From assembly GCF_014192095.1 (NCBI RefSeq), contig NZ_JACHXN010000009.1, positions 1-64,000 on the forward strand: a stretch of DNA of 64,000 bases, written 5' to 3'. The DNA is from Phyllobacterium trifolii. Its GTDB lineage: Bacteria; Pseudomonadota; Alphaproteobacteria; Rhizobiales; Rhizobiaceae. Within the stretch, counting starts at the first letter, position 1, and every line of letters starts with the position of its first letter. The position numbers were made by a program, and so were the translations under genes. The notes under the pieces are model-generated. The model saw only the letters and a list, made by a program, of their open reading frames with translations, was not told where the DNA came from and ran no database searches. This document shows positions 1-10,916 of this stretch, one piece after another.

Positions 1-3000
1 CGTATCGCTGCCGGCATCGCCGTAGTAGTTGTCATTCCCGTCGCTGGCTTCAGCGACGAACATGTCGTTGCCATCTCCACCATGCGCGGTGTCGTCGCCG
101 GAACCGGTGTTGATCAGATCGTTTCCAGCATCGCCGAAGATGCGGTCTGATCCGGCATCGCCGTAGAGCATGTCGTTGCCAGCCCCGCCGAGAACATCAT
201 CGCTACCAGCACCGCCGAAAGCCATGTCATCGCCGTCCTGTGCACTGATGAAGTCGTCGCCTTCATCGCCGCGGATGACATCCGCTCCCGCACCACCCAT
301 GACCGTGTCACTGCCGCCGAGCGCGATGATCGTTTCGCCATTGGCAGTGCCAAGCAGAACGTCGGCATTGGCTGTACCCACAACCGGAGCCCCTGGAGAG
401 TCCGAACCTGTTTCTGGTGTTGGAACATCGTCATCATCATCAGTACCGCCGTCACCGCCGGGCAGTTCCGTCTCTTCTTCATCATCCTCATCGTCAACTG
501 GATCCCCGCCGATCTGCGGCATACCGTCTGGGGCAGTAAATTTGATGGTATGCGTGCCGTTAGTCATCGTCGTGACACCATCTTCGATCGTCACTTCGTA
601 ATCAGCAACGGTAGACCCGTCCGGCAACTCGACCACATCCTGCGGACGCAGTGTTCCTATGATGGTGTCATTACCGCCATTGGACTTGAAAACGATGCGG
701 TGCGCCGAGTTCAGTGAGGAGATATCGATCGTATCGTCGCCTGCATCGCCATCGATGGTGATGGTGTTGAGACGCAGGCTGGTCGCCGAGAAGTCACCGA
801 TAACCTGAAAACTGTCACCGCCCGAAGTTCCGTTCGCAGATGGATCAGCACCATTGACGCGGATTTCCTCGATCTCGGAGAGTTCGGCCACGACGGTCGT
901 CGTCGTTCCGACAGTCCGCGTGATGACGATCTCGGTGCCGGCTGCGAAGGTCGTCCCGAGCAAGGTGGCCAGTGCCGAGTTCTGGCCTCCCGTCATTGCG
1001 TAGATCCGGAACGTCTCGACAGAGGCATTGCCATTGACGACGAACGTGTCCCCAGCTGCACCCTCAGTTCCGCCATCGACGATGTCACGGCCGTCTGTGG
1101 CGCCAGAAGGATTGGCGTTCCAGATTATGGTGTCGTCCCCGGCACCGCCGTTGATGGTGTCGACACCGGCATTGAGGCCTGGGATCGTCGCGTTCACCGT
1201 TAGGTTGTCGACATAGAAGTTCTCGCCGCCCTCGTAGGTGCCGATCGCACGCAGCCGGATGGCGGTGTGAGCGGCGGTCAGCGGCGCAGTGAAGTTGGCG
1301 TTGCCGTTGGTGTCTCCACCCAGCGTACCCAGAAGCTGCCAGATGGTCCCGTTGAAGGCCTCGACAGCGACGCTTTCACCGGCGTCGAGGTCATCACCTT
1401 CGTAGGTGAAGGACAGCGATGCAGCGGTTGCACCAGCAAGGTTGATCGAACGCTGGATGATCTCGTCGCCATCGATGCCTTCGCCGAACCGCAGACGGCC
1501 GCCCGCGATCTGGATGTCGCCAGCCGTCGGGCTGGTCGCCTCACCTGCTCCGGATTCAGTCCAGCCACCGGCAAACGGGATAGTCCCGTTGCTATTGGTG
1601 TAAACCGCCGTGCCGAAGTTGTCGACTGCGGAGCCAGCGTCGCTGCCGATCCCGCCGGAGAGGGTGTCGTTGCCGTCGCCGCCGTTTAGGGTGTCTGCGC
1701 CCTCGCCGCCGTTGATGACATCGTTACCGCCAAGACCATTGAGCGTATCGTTCCCGCCAAGACCATTTATTAAATTGTCTGCGGCAGTTCCGTTGATGGT
1801 GTTATTGCCGTTGGTTGCGCCGGCAACCGGTACCGTCGGCGCCGCCGCCGCGAGGGTGAAATCAGTGGCGTCGATGTTCGCATTGGTGACGCCGTTGATC
1901 TGGATTGTGCCCTGGATCGCAGAAGCTGCACCATTTTCCCGAATAGTAATGATGCTGTTGCCACCGACCTGAGACTCGAAGACGCGTTGGCTGAAGTTCG
2001 CCGCCGTGACACCTAGCCCACTGAGATCGATTCGGTCCTGGCTGGCAGGCGTTCCGCCTGCGGCGTCGAAGCTGTTGATGACATCGGCGCCAAAGCCCAC
2101 GGAGTTGTAGATGATGGTGTTCACACCGCCACCAACGTCGATGGTATCGTCGCCAGCCCCACCGATGATCGTGTCGTTGTCGTCGCCACCATTGAGCGTG
2201 TCGTTGCCGGAGCCGCCATCGAGCAGGTCGTTTCCGTCGTCGCCGGCAAGAGTGTCGTTACCCGTGCCGCCGAAGAGCTGGTTGGCCTGACCGTTACCAT
2301 TGATGACGTTGTTGAGCGCGTTTCCGCGACCCACCACCGCAGTTCCGTTGAGATCGAGGTTCTCGAGGTTGGCAGCGAGTGTGTAATCGATATCGGACTC
2401 GACGCGGTCGGTACCGCCTGTCACGAGGTCGGCGTTGGTTTCTGTCACCACGTCGCCGGCTTCATCAACGACGTAGACGTCGTTTCCGTCGCCGCCGATC
2501 ATGGTGTCAGCACCGAGATCGCCATCCAGCGTGTCGTTGCCGGCAAGGCCACTCAGCGTGTCAGCCAGCTGGCCGCCGGAAATGACGTTGTTTCCCGCAT
2601 TACCGGTACCGACGAACTGGTCAGCGTCAACGCCCATGTAAGTGAGGTTCTCGACATTGGCCATGGTCTCGATGGACAGTGTAGCCAGGAAGGTCTGGAC
2701 TTCATCGGTACCTTCGCCGGCGGCCTCCACCACGACGTCAAGCAGATCGTCGATGCCGTAAGTGTCGTCGCCGGCGCCACCGATCATCGTGTCGGCTCCG
2801 AGCGCCCCCGCGAAATCGTCGCCAGCGGCGTTGAGTCGAGAGTCGAGCTCGTCGTCGTCACCTGCGCCGGTACCGCCGACCAGCAGATCGTCACCGTCAC
2901 CGCCGACAAGATCGTTGTCGCCGGCGGCGCCGAAGATTAGGTCGTTGCCGAGGCCGCCGGTAATATCGTCGGCGCTACTTTCGCCAACAATCACGTTGTT

Positions 3001-6000
3001 CGCCGTCGATGCCGACAGGTTGGCGTTGCCCTCTTCGCGGCTGATTAGGTAGTCAGCGGCGCCGAGAGCATAGCCCTGATAGACGGCTCCGTTGAAGTTG
3101 ATGAGCTCGACGCCGGTTTGGGCATTGGCGCCCGCGAAGTGATCGTTCACGGTGATCTGCTGCGCAACCGTGGTAGCGCCACTCGGCAGGCCGTACGTGA
3201 TCACCAAACTGCCTGCGTCGTTAGTAGTGCTGCTGTCGGCCATCGAGAGACTGTTGATCGTCAAGATCGGCAGGCCGGTCTCTGGATCAATCCCTGTGCT
3301 CGGCGCCAGGATCGAGATGCGATCCGCAGTGCCGCCGCTGGTGGCATTGACGGCCTCGTTGATGATGTCGCTGCCGTCGCCAAGGGTAAACGAGTAGGTG
3401 TCGTTTCCAAGGCCGCCATTCAACGTGTCCCCGGCCGTGTTGATGGTGACAGTTGTGAAGTTGACAACGAGATTGTCGATGTTGACACTATCACCGGCTT
3501 CGAAGCTCGAGGCAACAAAGCGTATCGCGGCGTTTGCCGTGAATGGACCGGTGCCGACCAGCGTTAGATCGATATTACGAAGGGCTACAGTGTTCGTTGT
3601 GCTGATTATTTCGTCGACCTGAACGAAGTTCACCCCATCACGAGAGAAGAACACCGTGATAGAATCGTCACTCGCATCCAGTCCCAATTCATTGATTGAA
3701 TAACTCAGGCTGGCGGTCGCGGCATTGGCGAGGTTGACGGTCCGCTGGATTTGCGCGCCGTCGCCCGTGACGAAGGCGAGGACATTGGCGACGTCGTCGT
3801 CGATCTGGATCTGACCGTTGCTTGGATTGTTATTGTCGCCGGTCTCGGCCCAGTCCGGTCCCCAATTGGTGATGCCGGTGGAATTACCGAAGCTGTTGGT
3901 ATTGAAGTTGTCCGCATAAGAGCCCGCCGTCGACGTTGAGGTCGAACCGTCGGCGCCGCCGACGAGGATGTCATCGCCGGCCAAGCCATTAAGCGTATCC
4001 GCTCCGGCGAGACCAAGGATGAGATCGTCCTGCGCTGTTCCGTTGAGCGGCACATCGTTGCCGGGCGTGCCGACGATAATATTGAGCGCATTCCCAGTGG
4101 CAAACTGGACACGTTCAATATTGCGCAGACGGTCGCTGCCGTCGAGAGCGTCCTCGATCGCATGCGTGACGATGACCTGCCCGTCCGCGGTGGCGGAGAA
4201 GGCGTATTCGCCCCGTGCTCCCTGGAAGGCCGCCGTATCGATATCTCCGGCCGTCGTGTCGGAGAGGATTTCACGGACAATCACTAACTGGCCAGGATTG
4301 AACGTGCCTTCGAGCATCCACGCGCTCAGCGGTTTGGTTATACCGCCGACCGTGACAGGGCCGTTCATGCCGCTGGCGGTGTAGAGCTCGGGTCCGGTGC
4401 CGCCGTTGGGGCCGACACTGGTGCGGACACTAATACGCACATTGAGCCATTTGTCACCATCGATGATATCGTCGCCGGCATTGCCCTGGATCATGTCGCT
4501 GCCGTCGCCACCTAGGATGATGTCACCGGCGGCGAAGGAGGTAACGCCAGCGCCAACTACAGCGTCCAACCCGGCAATAAGCGCGATGCCCTGTGCGTCG
4601 AGGGCACTACCGAGATAGCCGGTTGAACCGCCCTGCGCGAGCGGCAGCATGGTGGTCGCGTCCTCGTTGGAGCCATGGAGCACGTCGTTGAAGCGGGTAC
4701 CGGAGAGACCTTGGACCGACTCGAATTCATCGAGTGCAGCATTCTCAGGGAGAGTCGGGGCTTCGTCAAAGATAATCGGGATCGAAAGATCGGCGTTTAC
4801 GCCGCTCACGTTGTCCTTATAGGTCGCCCAGTCGAAGCCGGACATGCCGGCCATCTTGCCGCGGCCCGGGCTGCCGACAAAGATATCGTCACCGCCTTCG
4901 CCGATGAACTCGTCAAAGCCGCCATCCCCGAGGAACACGTCGTTCCCGTCGATGCCATCATGGGCGAAGATTTCATCGAAGTTGTCGCCAGGGGCACCGT
5001 CGAATGTGCCGGTCTCGAGCCAATCGTCACCTTCATTGCCAAGGATGCGTTCGGCGTTCTTGTTACCGAGGATGAAGTCGTTACCAGTACCACCGAAGAC
5101 TTCTGAGCCCATATCGGTACCGAGGATCACGAAGTCCTGACCGTCGCCGCCGAGAACCAGGTCAAGACCCGGTCCGGCATGAATCACGTCATGACCAGCC
5201 CCGCCCTTGATGTTGTCATCGCCGCCGGTGTCGCGGATGATATCGTCGCCGTCGCCGCCATTGATGATGTCGTTGCCGAAACCGCCTTCCAGCCGGTCGT
5301 TACCGCTATCGCCGAACAGCGTATCGTCGCCGATACTGGCAATCAGGATGTCGTTGCCGCTTGGGTTGAATGCGTTACCGACATCAGTGCCGCCGAGCAC
5401 GACGTGCTCGTCACCAGTGTAGCGCAGATAGTTGGTGTCGGCGCCGGTGGTCGCGGGATTGTTGCGGATGACAAGTGGTGTGAGGATACCGCCACCAAGC
5501 GGATCATTGCCGAGATGGTCGTCAGCGGTCCCTGCGATGCCATCGACGCCAGTTCGATTGTCGGCAGCTTCGTTCACTGTTGTGGTGGTTGGATCGTCGA
5601 CCAGGATGCCATCTGCGCCTGCCGCGCCGAGGTCTGGATTATACTGCTTGGTGCGGTCAATTTCGAGGATCAGGCCAGGTGTAGAGAACACATCTGACGG
5701 CAGATGTGTCGCATCGGTATTGCGCATGATCATGGCAGCGAAAGAATTGGCCTCCATTTCGCCGAAGAGATGAAGCCCGTCGAGCCGCTGGAGGTAGTAG
5801 AAACGATCGCCATTTTGCAAGCGCTCCATCTGAGTCTCGAAAACGAAGTTGAAAGTCGAACCGAGCATTCCGCCAAACGGCATGGTTTCTTCAGCGAGTC
5901 CCCCGATCCAAAGATCGACATTGTTCAGGCCGCCGAGATCTGTAGCATAGGCTCCGGTACCGTTCAGGAAGGCCAACCGGTCCTCTTCGTCCAGAGCAGC

Positions 6001-8985
6001 CGTGGGCCGCACTACGTCGAGATGAATATCATCAACAAGCATCTGGTCAGCGGTGCCGCCGGTCTGCTGGATCTCAATCCTCAGGCCTTGCCCGACCAGA
6101 AGGCCAGCCGCGATCGGACCTGTTTCGATCGTCACCGCTGACCATTGGCCATCGGCAGGCGCCGCAAGCACCTGCGTCGCCAGTATCGTTCCATCGCTTG
6201 AGATAAGGCGCACTACGCCACCCGGAAACGCTCCGTCGGTTCGATCACCGATATCAAGGCTGAGGCGGTAGCTTACTCCGGCTTCAAGCGTCTCTCCGGT
6301 CACCTGCGAAAGCAAACCGTCCTGGCCCAACCAGGCAACGTTCGTTCCTTGCAGGCCGGCCGGGTTAACAATAGTGGCAACCGGCGCGAAGAGACCGCCG
6401 GTCCCAGTCATCGTCCAGCCGGTCGGGGCTGTCATTGTATAGTTTCCACGCGGATCGTCGAAAACGCCAGACTGGCCGGATACGAGAGAATCGCTCTCGA
6501 AACCTGCATTGCCGATCACCGCCGGGTCGGTGTCTGTAGGCGCGCTGAGGCCGATCAGCGCAAATGCCGCGTCACGCTTCGCTTCGATCGTTGTGGCGTT
6601 TACGATCGATTCATGGGTGCCGTAAGCGGCGATGAAATTGATGATCGAAGCCTCGTTTTTCAGGTGGCCAGCGAAATCTACCCAGCTTTCATAGGGCTTG
6701 AGCAGCGAATTCTGGTCGGTCGCCTCATAGAATTGAGCCCGCGCCTCATTGAGTGACGGAACGCCCGTGTCACGGCCGCGCGCCAGGTTGATGGTCGCAA
6801 GATCGAGCGGTAATCCGAGCAGGTTGTTACGCAGAGCGCTGGTGACGAATTCGTCGATGTGGTTGCCCACCTGGCGGGTCATGCCGCGAATGATCGAGCC
6901 GGCCATCTCCTCCGCCGGAAGGGAGGCGAACTCGAGCGGATTGAGGAAGCCCTCGATGAGCCCGATGTGGTCAGCCGTGAAGGTCGGGTCGAAGCGATCG
7001 ATCGACTCGGTCAGCATTGAGTGGCCGAAGCGATAGACGACGTGCGCGAACTCCGCAACGATGGTCGGATCGATGGTTACATCGTAACCGTCCGGTACCA
7101 GGAAAACGTTGATGTTCGGCTGGATCTTGCGGGCAAACTCCTCGAAGACGAGGTGCTGATACTGCATTTCCGTGCCGAACTTGGCGGCTTGGAACAGGCG
7201 CTCGCCGTCCCAATTGAGTTGAGTGCCCAGCGTTGCGAGCGCCGCGGGATCACCGGTGGTAAGCGTCGTCACCTGCGCAGCAGTTAATGGCACATCGAGC
7301 CATTCGTTGACGAAAGCGACGTCGCGGGTCTCGAGTGTCGTCGTCTTGGTATGCTCAAGCAACCGGTTGTGCTCCGAATGGAACACATGATGGACCGTGG
7401 TCAAGCCGATGTTCTCGTTGCCGCGGCCGTCCCCGGTGACGAAATGCGCGTCAAGGAGTTCGTTGTCGTATTCCGTGGTGCCGTTCGCAGGGTTGGCGAG
7501 ACCCACCTCGATATCGCCGTCGGCGATCTTACCGACCGGCACCGCAGTGTGCGCGATGTCATCGAGGAACGCGTGTCCGGTACGGACTGCAAGGTGAGTA
7601 ACTACCGGAGGCGTAGCGGGATTATTGTCAGGATCCGTTACGGTTACCATGCTCAGCGGCGCACCAGGCGTGCCCGATGCAAGCCACGGAGCTGGGTGAG
7701 TGGCGTCCGGAGCCATGACGACTTGCGGGAAGCCGGTAGTAGGATTTGGGATGAAGTTGCCATATTCGTCGGTGGCGAGCAGCGGCAGATTGCCGACGTG
7801 ATAGTCGGTCAGGTCGATGCCCAGCATAGCCCGGGCCTGAGCCTTGATCTCACCCCAGGTTGGCAGGCCGCCATTGGTCCCGTCGAGCAAGCCGCCGGTC
7901 GCCTGTGGTCTGCCGTCAACCATAGCGTATTCGCGCAAGAACACCTGATGCGATGCGTGCGACGTATAGGTCTGGTTCTGGTCGACGAAGGGCGTCGTGG
8001 TGTTGATCGGGCGGATGTCGTCCGCGGTGCCCATAGTATTGTCTGGCCCTGCGCCGACGGTAGCGCGGGTTAGCACCATGAAGTTGGTCGGGCTCGTGGG
8101 ATCGTAAAGCGGATCATCGGGCTGGAGCGGAATGAACACCGTACCGCTGCCGCCCTTGCCGACGAGATCGAGCCCGTGGTCGAAGAACTGGCCGAACAGT
8201 GTGAACCACGAATTGAAGGACGCCGAAAGACCTTCATCGGGCGCAACATTGGGCAGCGAGATGTTGTCGCCATCCATGGCAATGCCGTTCGCCTCAAGCA
8301 GAGCATCGAGCGGACCGCGAGCGGCCGCGAGGTTGGCGTCTGCCAGCGCGGAGGCGGCCGCGGTCGCATCAGCAGCGGCTTGGGCAGCGTCTATATCTGC
8401 CTGTACTGGTGGTAAGGCTTCCTGCGCAGCAACCAGGGTACGCTGCGCACTGACATCTGCGAGATGAGCCGCTTCCGCGATTTCGACGAACGGCTTTACC
8501 GGCTGGTAAGCTGCCTTGATGGTCGCAGCGACCTGAAGCAGAGTCGTACCGACTGGCGGGGTAACCCCTGCGCGCTGTAGAGCGACCATGATGGCTGCAG
8601 GGTTGTCCAGCGTCTGATCAACCAGCAGGTTTGAGATCGTGCGCAGGCTGCCGTCGACAACAATCGAGCCGGGGTTGTTCGACGGGTTGTAGTTCGGCGC
8701 GGTCGGTATCGCGGGTGCCGGACCAGGGCCGTCCATGTCGAGAGGCGTTCCCTCCGCTGGGCGATAATCGGTCCCGAGGGGCTCTGGGAAAGGATTGTCA
8801 GCCGAACCCCATTCCGGGTGGAGCAGGTTGTTGTATTCTCCGTTCACGGTGCGAAGGCCCCAGGCCAGATTATAGGTAGGAATCAAACCACCTGGTCCAT
8901 ATAGCGGTTGGCCAGCGGCATGTGCCTCGGCAATTTTGATTTGCGCCAGGATGAAATCCAGATCCGAACGAATATAGCTGACCAT
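1..8985 (-). CDS. Giant RTX-type animal haem peroxidase (partial, C-terminus beyond window)
   Basis: An open frame of 2,995 codons starts at ATG 8985 behind a GGGAGA ribosome site and leaves the left edge. The N-terminus has no signal peptide and an Ala-rich, probably coiled stretch (about 160-245). Peroxidase marks follow: distal-His motif FFDHGLDL (His270), proximal-His motif YRFGHSM (His655) and the NLARGRD motif (733-739). A jelly-roll-like segment (about 820-990) interrupts the domain before its C-terminal motif NGDRFYYL near 1055. After about 1195 come several blocks of GGxGxDxUx nonapeptides, separated by two similar beta-rich modules near 1680-1855 and 2450-2597. Secretion by a type I system and calcium-dependent folding are expected of RTX proteins. 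Related bacterial peroxidases include Mn(II)-oxidising MopA-type proteins and iodide oxidases. The substrate here is unknown, and no type I secretion genes are in view. Confidence 0.93.
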   Translation of the reverse strand, partial: MVSYIRSDLDFILAQIKIAEAHAAGQPLYGPGGLIPTYNLAWGLRTVNGEYNNLLHPEWGSADNPFPEPLGTDYRPAEGTPLDMDGPGPAPAIPTAPNYNPSNNPGSIVVDGSLRTISNLLVDQTLDNPAAIMVALQRAGVTPPVGTTLLQVAATIKAAYQPVKPFVEIAEAAHLADVSAQRTLVAAQEALPPVQADIDAAQAAADATAAASALADANLAAARGPLDALLEANGIAMDGDNISLPNVAPDEGLSASFNSWFTLFGQFFDHGLDLVGKGGSGTVFIPLQPDDPLYDPTSPTNFMVLTRATVGAGPDNTMGTADDIRPINTTTPFVDQNQTYTSHASHQVFLREYAMVDGRPQATGGLLDGTNGGLPTWGEIKAQARAMLGIDLTDYHVGNLPLLATDEYGNFIPNPTTGFPQVVMAPDATHPAPWLASGTPGAPLSMVTVTDPDNNPATPPVVTHLAVRTGHAFLDDIAHTAVPVGKIADGDIEVGLANPANGTTEYDNELLDAHFVTGDGRGNENIGLTTVHHVFHSEHNRLLEHTKTTTLETRDVAFVNEWLDVPLTAAQVTTLTTGDPAALATLGTQLNWDGERLFQAAKFGTEMQYQHLVFEEFARKIQPNINVFLVPDGYDVTIDPTIVAEFAHVVYRFGHSMLTESIDRFDPTFTADHIGLIEGFLNPLEFASLPAEEMAGSIIRGMTRQVGNHIDEFVTSALRNNLLGLPLDLATINLARGRDTGVPSLNEARAQFYEATDQNSLLKPYESWVDFAGHLKNEASIINFIAAYGTHESIVNATTIEAKRDAAFALIGLSAPTDTDPAVIGNAGFESDSLVSGQSGVFDDPRGNYTMTAPTGWTMTGTGGLFAPVATIVNPAGLQGTNVAWLGQDGLLSQVTGETLEAGVSYRLSLDIGDRTDGAFPGGVVRLISSDGTILATQVLAAPADGQWSAVTIETGPIAAGLLVGQGLRIEIQQTGGTADQMLVDDIHLDVVRPTAALDEEDRLAFLNGTGAYATDLGGLNNVDLWIGGLAEETMPFGGMLGSTFNFVFETQMERLQNGDRFYYLQRLDGLHLFGEMEANSFAAMIMRNTDATHLPSDVFSTPGLILEIDRTKQYNPDLGAAGADGILVDDPTTTTVNEAADNRTGVDGIAGTADDHLGNDPLGGGILTPLVIRNNPATTGADTNYLRYTGDEHVVLGGTDVGNAFNPSGNDILIASIGDDTLFGDSGNDRLEGGFGNDIINGGDGDDIIRDTGGDDNIKGGAGHDVIHAGPGLDLVLGGDGQDFVILGTDMGSEVFGGTGNDFILGNKNAERILGNEGDDWLETGTFDGAPGDNFDEIFAHDGIDGNDVFLGDGGFDEFIGEGGDDIFVGSPGRGKMAGMSGFDWATYKDNVSGVNADLSIPIIFDEAPTLPENAALDEFESVQGLSGTRFNDVLHGSNEDATTMLPLAQGGSTGYLGSALDAQGIALIAGLDAVVGAGVTSFAAGDIILGGDGSDMIQGNAGDDIIDGDKWLNVRISVRTSVGPNGGTGPELYTASGMNGPVTVGGITKPLSAWMLEGTFNPGQLVIVREILSDTTAGDIDTAAFQGARGEYAFSATADGQVIVTHAIEDALDGSDRLRNIERVQFATGNALNIIVGTPGNDVPLNGTAQDDLILGLAGADTLNGLAGDDILVGGADGSTSTSTAGSYADNFNTNSFGNSTGITNWGPDWAETGDNNNPSNGQIQIDDDVANVLAFVTGDGAQIQRTVNLANAATASLSYSINELGLDASDDSITVFFSRDGVNFVQVDEIISTTNTVALRNIDLTLVGTGPFTANAAIRFVASSFEAGDSVNIDNLVVNFTTVTINTAGDTLNGGLGNDTYSFTLGDGSDIINEAVNATSGGTADRISILAPSTGIDPETGLPILTINSLSMADSSTTNDAGSLVITYGLPSGATTVAQQITVNDHFAGANAQTGVELINFNGAVYQGYALGAADYLISREEGNANLSASTANNVIVGESSADDITGGLGNDLIFGAAGDNDLVGGDGDDLLVGGTGAGDDDELDSRLNAAGDDFAGALGADTMIGGAGDDTYGIDDLLDVVVEAAGEGTDEVQTFLATLSIETMANVENLTYMGVDADQFVGTGNAGNNVISGGQLADTLSGLAGNDTLDGDLGADTMIGGDGNDVYVVDEAGDVVTETNADLVTGGTDRVESDIDYTLAANLENLDLNGTAVVGRGNALNNVINGNGQANQLFGGTGNDTLAGDDGNDLLDGGSGNDTLNGGDDNDTIIGGAGDDTIDVGGGVNTIIYNSVGFGADVINSFDAAGGTPASQDRIDLSGLGVTAANFSQRVFESQVGGNSIITIRENGAASAIQGTIQINGVTNANIDATDFTLAAAAPTVPVAGATNGNNTINGTAADNLINGLGGNDTLNGLGGNDVINGGEGADTLNGGDGNDTLSGGIGSDAGSAVDNFGTAVYTNSNGTIPFAGGWTESGAGEATSPTAGDIQIAGGRLRFGEGIDGDEIIQRSINLAGATAASLSFTYEGDDLDAGESVAVEAFNGTIWQLLGTLGGDTNGNANFTAPLTAAHTAIRLRAIGTYEGGENFYVDNLTVNATIPGLNAGVDTINGGAGDDTIIWNANPSGATDGRDIVDGGTEGAAGDTFVVNGNASVETFRIYAMTGGQNSALATLLGTTFAAGTEIVITRTVGTTTTVVAELSEIEEIRVNGADPSANGTSGGDSFQVIGDFSATSLRLNTITIDGDAGDDTIDISSLNSAHRIVFKSNGGNDTIIGTLRPQDVVELPDGSTVADYEVTIEDGVTTMTNGTHTIKFTAPDGMPQIGGDPVDDEDDEEETELPGGDGGTDDDDDVPTPETGSDSPGAPVVGTANADVLLGTANGETIIALGGSDTVMGGAGADVIRGDEGDDFISAQDGDDMAFGGAGSDDVLGGAGNDMLYGDAGSDRIFGDAGNDLINTGSGDDTAHGGDGNDMFVAEASDGNDNYYGDAGSDT

Positions 8986-10403
8986 GTTACTCTCCCATTA
9001 GACACAAGAAATCGTCGCGTCGGACGATGTTTCCGCCTTACGTCTGCTCATGCCGACGCATTTACTTTGACCCTCAACTTGGCTTCTCTTGACCGCTCCC
9101 AGAACAAAGGGACAAACTGGTTCAAAATAACTTCGGCACGAGTTTCGATGGTCGGATAATGTAAGGGGGGAAGCGAACTTGATAGTTCGGAAGGTCACGT
9201 CATGTGAGAGCACTTAGGTCACGGGTGGGATTAGGACCTAAGGCCCTAGCGTGAACGCGCTCAAGATGCGCATGGCACTTTCGCCAAACAAATTGGGCGA
9301 AGGAACCAATTCGCAATCTGGTCTTCTCAATCTCCATCCCGGGCCAGAATTTTATTCACAGGCAGCCTCCACCTTCCCGGTTTACGGCGAGCCATACTTC
9401 CTCCGGAATCTTAAACACTTCCGTAATGTTGCGAGCGCAACGCCCACTTGGAGAGTATGAGGAAGTGTGTGGCAATCGGGCCGCGGTGGAATTGTTGCCG
9501 AGTTCGTGATTGGCGTTTGCCATGCCTGGATACCATTTCTTGAAGGTTAACCACAGGGAGCTGTCGATGGTCTACGTTCTGCCGGATCAACCTGCCGAAC
9601 ATGTTGGCGAGGGCCGATTGCATCAACTAAATGACAATGATGAAGAAGATCGGGCTGATACCGACCTGAAACAGTAGAAGTGCGATTTGGCACCCCAAGC
9701 GCACGAGCCTCCAAAAAAACACATGCAAAATCCATGAGAGATGCCGTGAGTGATTGCCGATTAAATCGTTATCAGGGAATAATGCGTCGAAGTCACTGTC
9801 CAAACTCCCTGTCGGCAGACCCAGACTCTGGTGTGGGCGATTTTTGCCGAAAATGTTTCTCCGTAATAGGTGCCGCCAAATTTTGGCGCGCAAGGAAACC
9901 GAAGCCGCATTGCTCATCGGCTTGACGATGCGATCATAAACGTCGAGTTGATAAAGCTTGAGAACTCCTGTCCGATATGCCTCAAGTTCATGAGGCTTGT
10001 CGCCCCGTCGACCGTCGTGCGAACCCGAAAAAATATGATGCCCATTTGGCGGTGCAAAGAGCGCTGAAAGCTGGACATTGGAGAGACACGCCTGCGAAGT
10101 CTGCGGTATTGAAGCAGTCGACGCTCATCACGATCGATACGAGGAACCACTTCAAGTCCGTTGGCTATGCCGGCGACATCACACTCGTCTTCATCACTAT
10201 GGCGAAGACGTGTTTCCAAGTTTCGAAGTTAAATCGAATATTTGATACCGAGAGACTTGGAACGTCTTGAAAGGATATCAACTGGGAATTCACGAGTTAT
10301 CGCTTCTCGTAGTCCCAATTCGACCATTATGCGATTTTGAAAGCACAGATCGAGAACATTGCCAGACGTATGTAGAAGCTAACGTTGATCACCGTTTCAT
10401 GAT
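8986..10403. other. 1.4 kb without a convincing gene
   Basis: Upstream region of the peroxidase gene. Open frames of up to about 100 codons exist on both strands, but none has a good ribosome site together with a recognisable protein. It is lower in GC than its flanks and may hold the peroxidase promoter or decayed DNA. Nothing further can be supported. Confidence 0.5.
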
Positions 10404-10784
10404 CTATGTTTTGTCCCGATGGACGATATCCGCCCAGTCTCCGTCATCATTTTCGTTGAGTTCAGGCGACGTCTCTTCCTCATACTCAGGAGTCTGGTCG
10501 GACGCGATCATCGACCGCACTTTATCTTCAGCCTCATTACTCAGACGTTGCCAAGTGCGGGCCAGGTTCTCCGCAGTTTCGCGATATTGCTCATCGACAT
10601 CCGTTTGATCCATGATGTGCAGAAGCTCGTCGAAGTTGTGAGCACCTTTTTCGATGACAGCGTGCAGTCGCTCTGCTTGCTCCAGGGTGAGGCTTGGACG
10701 TGCTAGTGCCTTGGGAACTTCCTGGACAAGTTTCTCAATCAGGTCGGCATGCCACTTCAGTCGTGAAATCCATTCAGCTGCCAT
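10404..10784 (-). CDS. Hypothetical acidic helical protein, 126 aa
   Basis: The family is not recognised. The product is soluble, mostly helical and without a signal peptide or membrane segment. It begins with MAAEWISRLKWHADLI and ends with a strongly acidic tail (EYEEETSPELNENDDGDW). An AGGA-like ribosome site precedes the ATG. It is read on the same strand as the next hypothetical gene upstream, with about 130 bases between them. Coding-like composition makes it more credible than the surrounding short frames. Function is unknown. Confidence 0.6.
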   Translation of the reverse strand: MAAEWISRLKWHADLIEKLVQEVPKALARPSLTLEQAERLHAVIEKGAHNFDELLHIMDQTDVDEQYRETAENLARTWQRLSNEAEDKVRSMIASDQTPEYEEETSPELNENDDGDWADIVHRDKT

Positions 10785-10916
10785 GTTCGTGATCCTAACG
10801 ATAGTCGCCCATACTACCCCATGATTGTCGTCTTTTCCAAGGACCGCTCGATCCGCTTGTGACGACGTGCTGTCGAAGGGCTCAATTCGATGAAACTGCT
10901 GTAGCTGGATTTGTTC

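Noticed and set aside
170-601. Plus-strand open frames of 60-170 codons across 1-8.5 kb
   Set aside because: They lie antisense to the repetitive RTX peroxidase gene; repeats of Gly-Asp codons create long mirror frames rich in Ser/Pro.
1-5400. Regular short repeats that could suggest a CRISPR array
   Set aside because: The repeats are coding nonapeptide RTX motifs in one continuous frame, with no spacer pattern.
9627-9917. 96-codon minus-strand frame with a hydrophobic tail
   Set aside because: No ribosome site, odd composition and no family resemblance; overlapping frames on the other strand are equally long.
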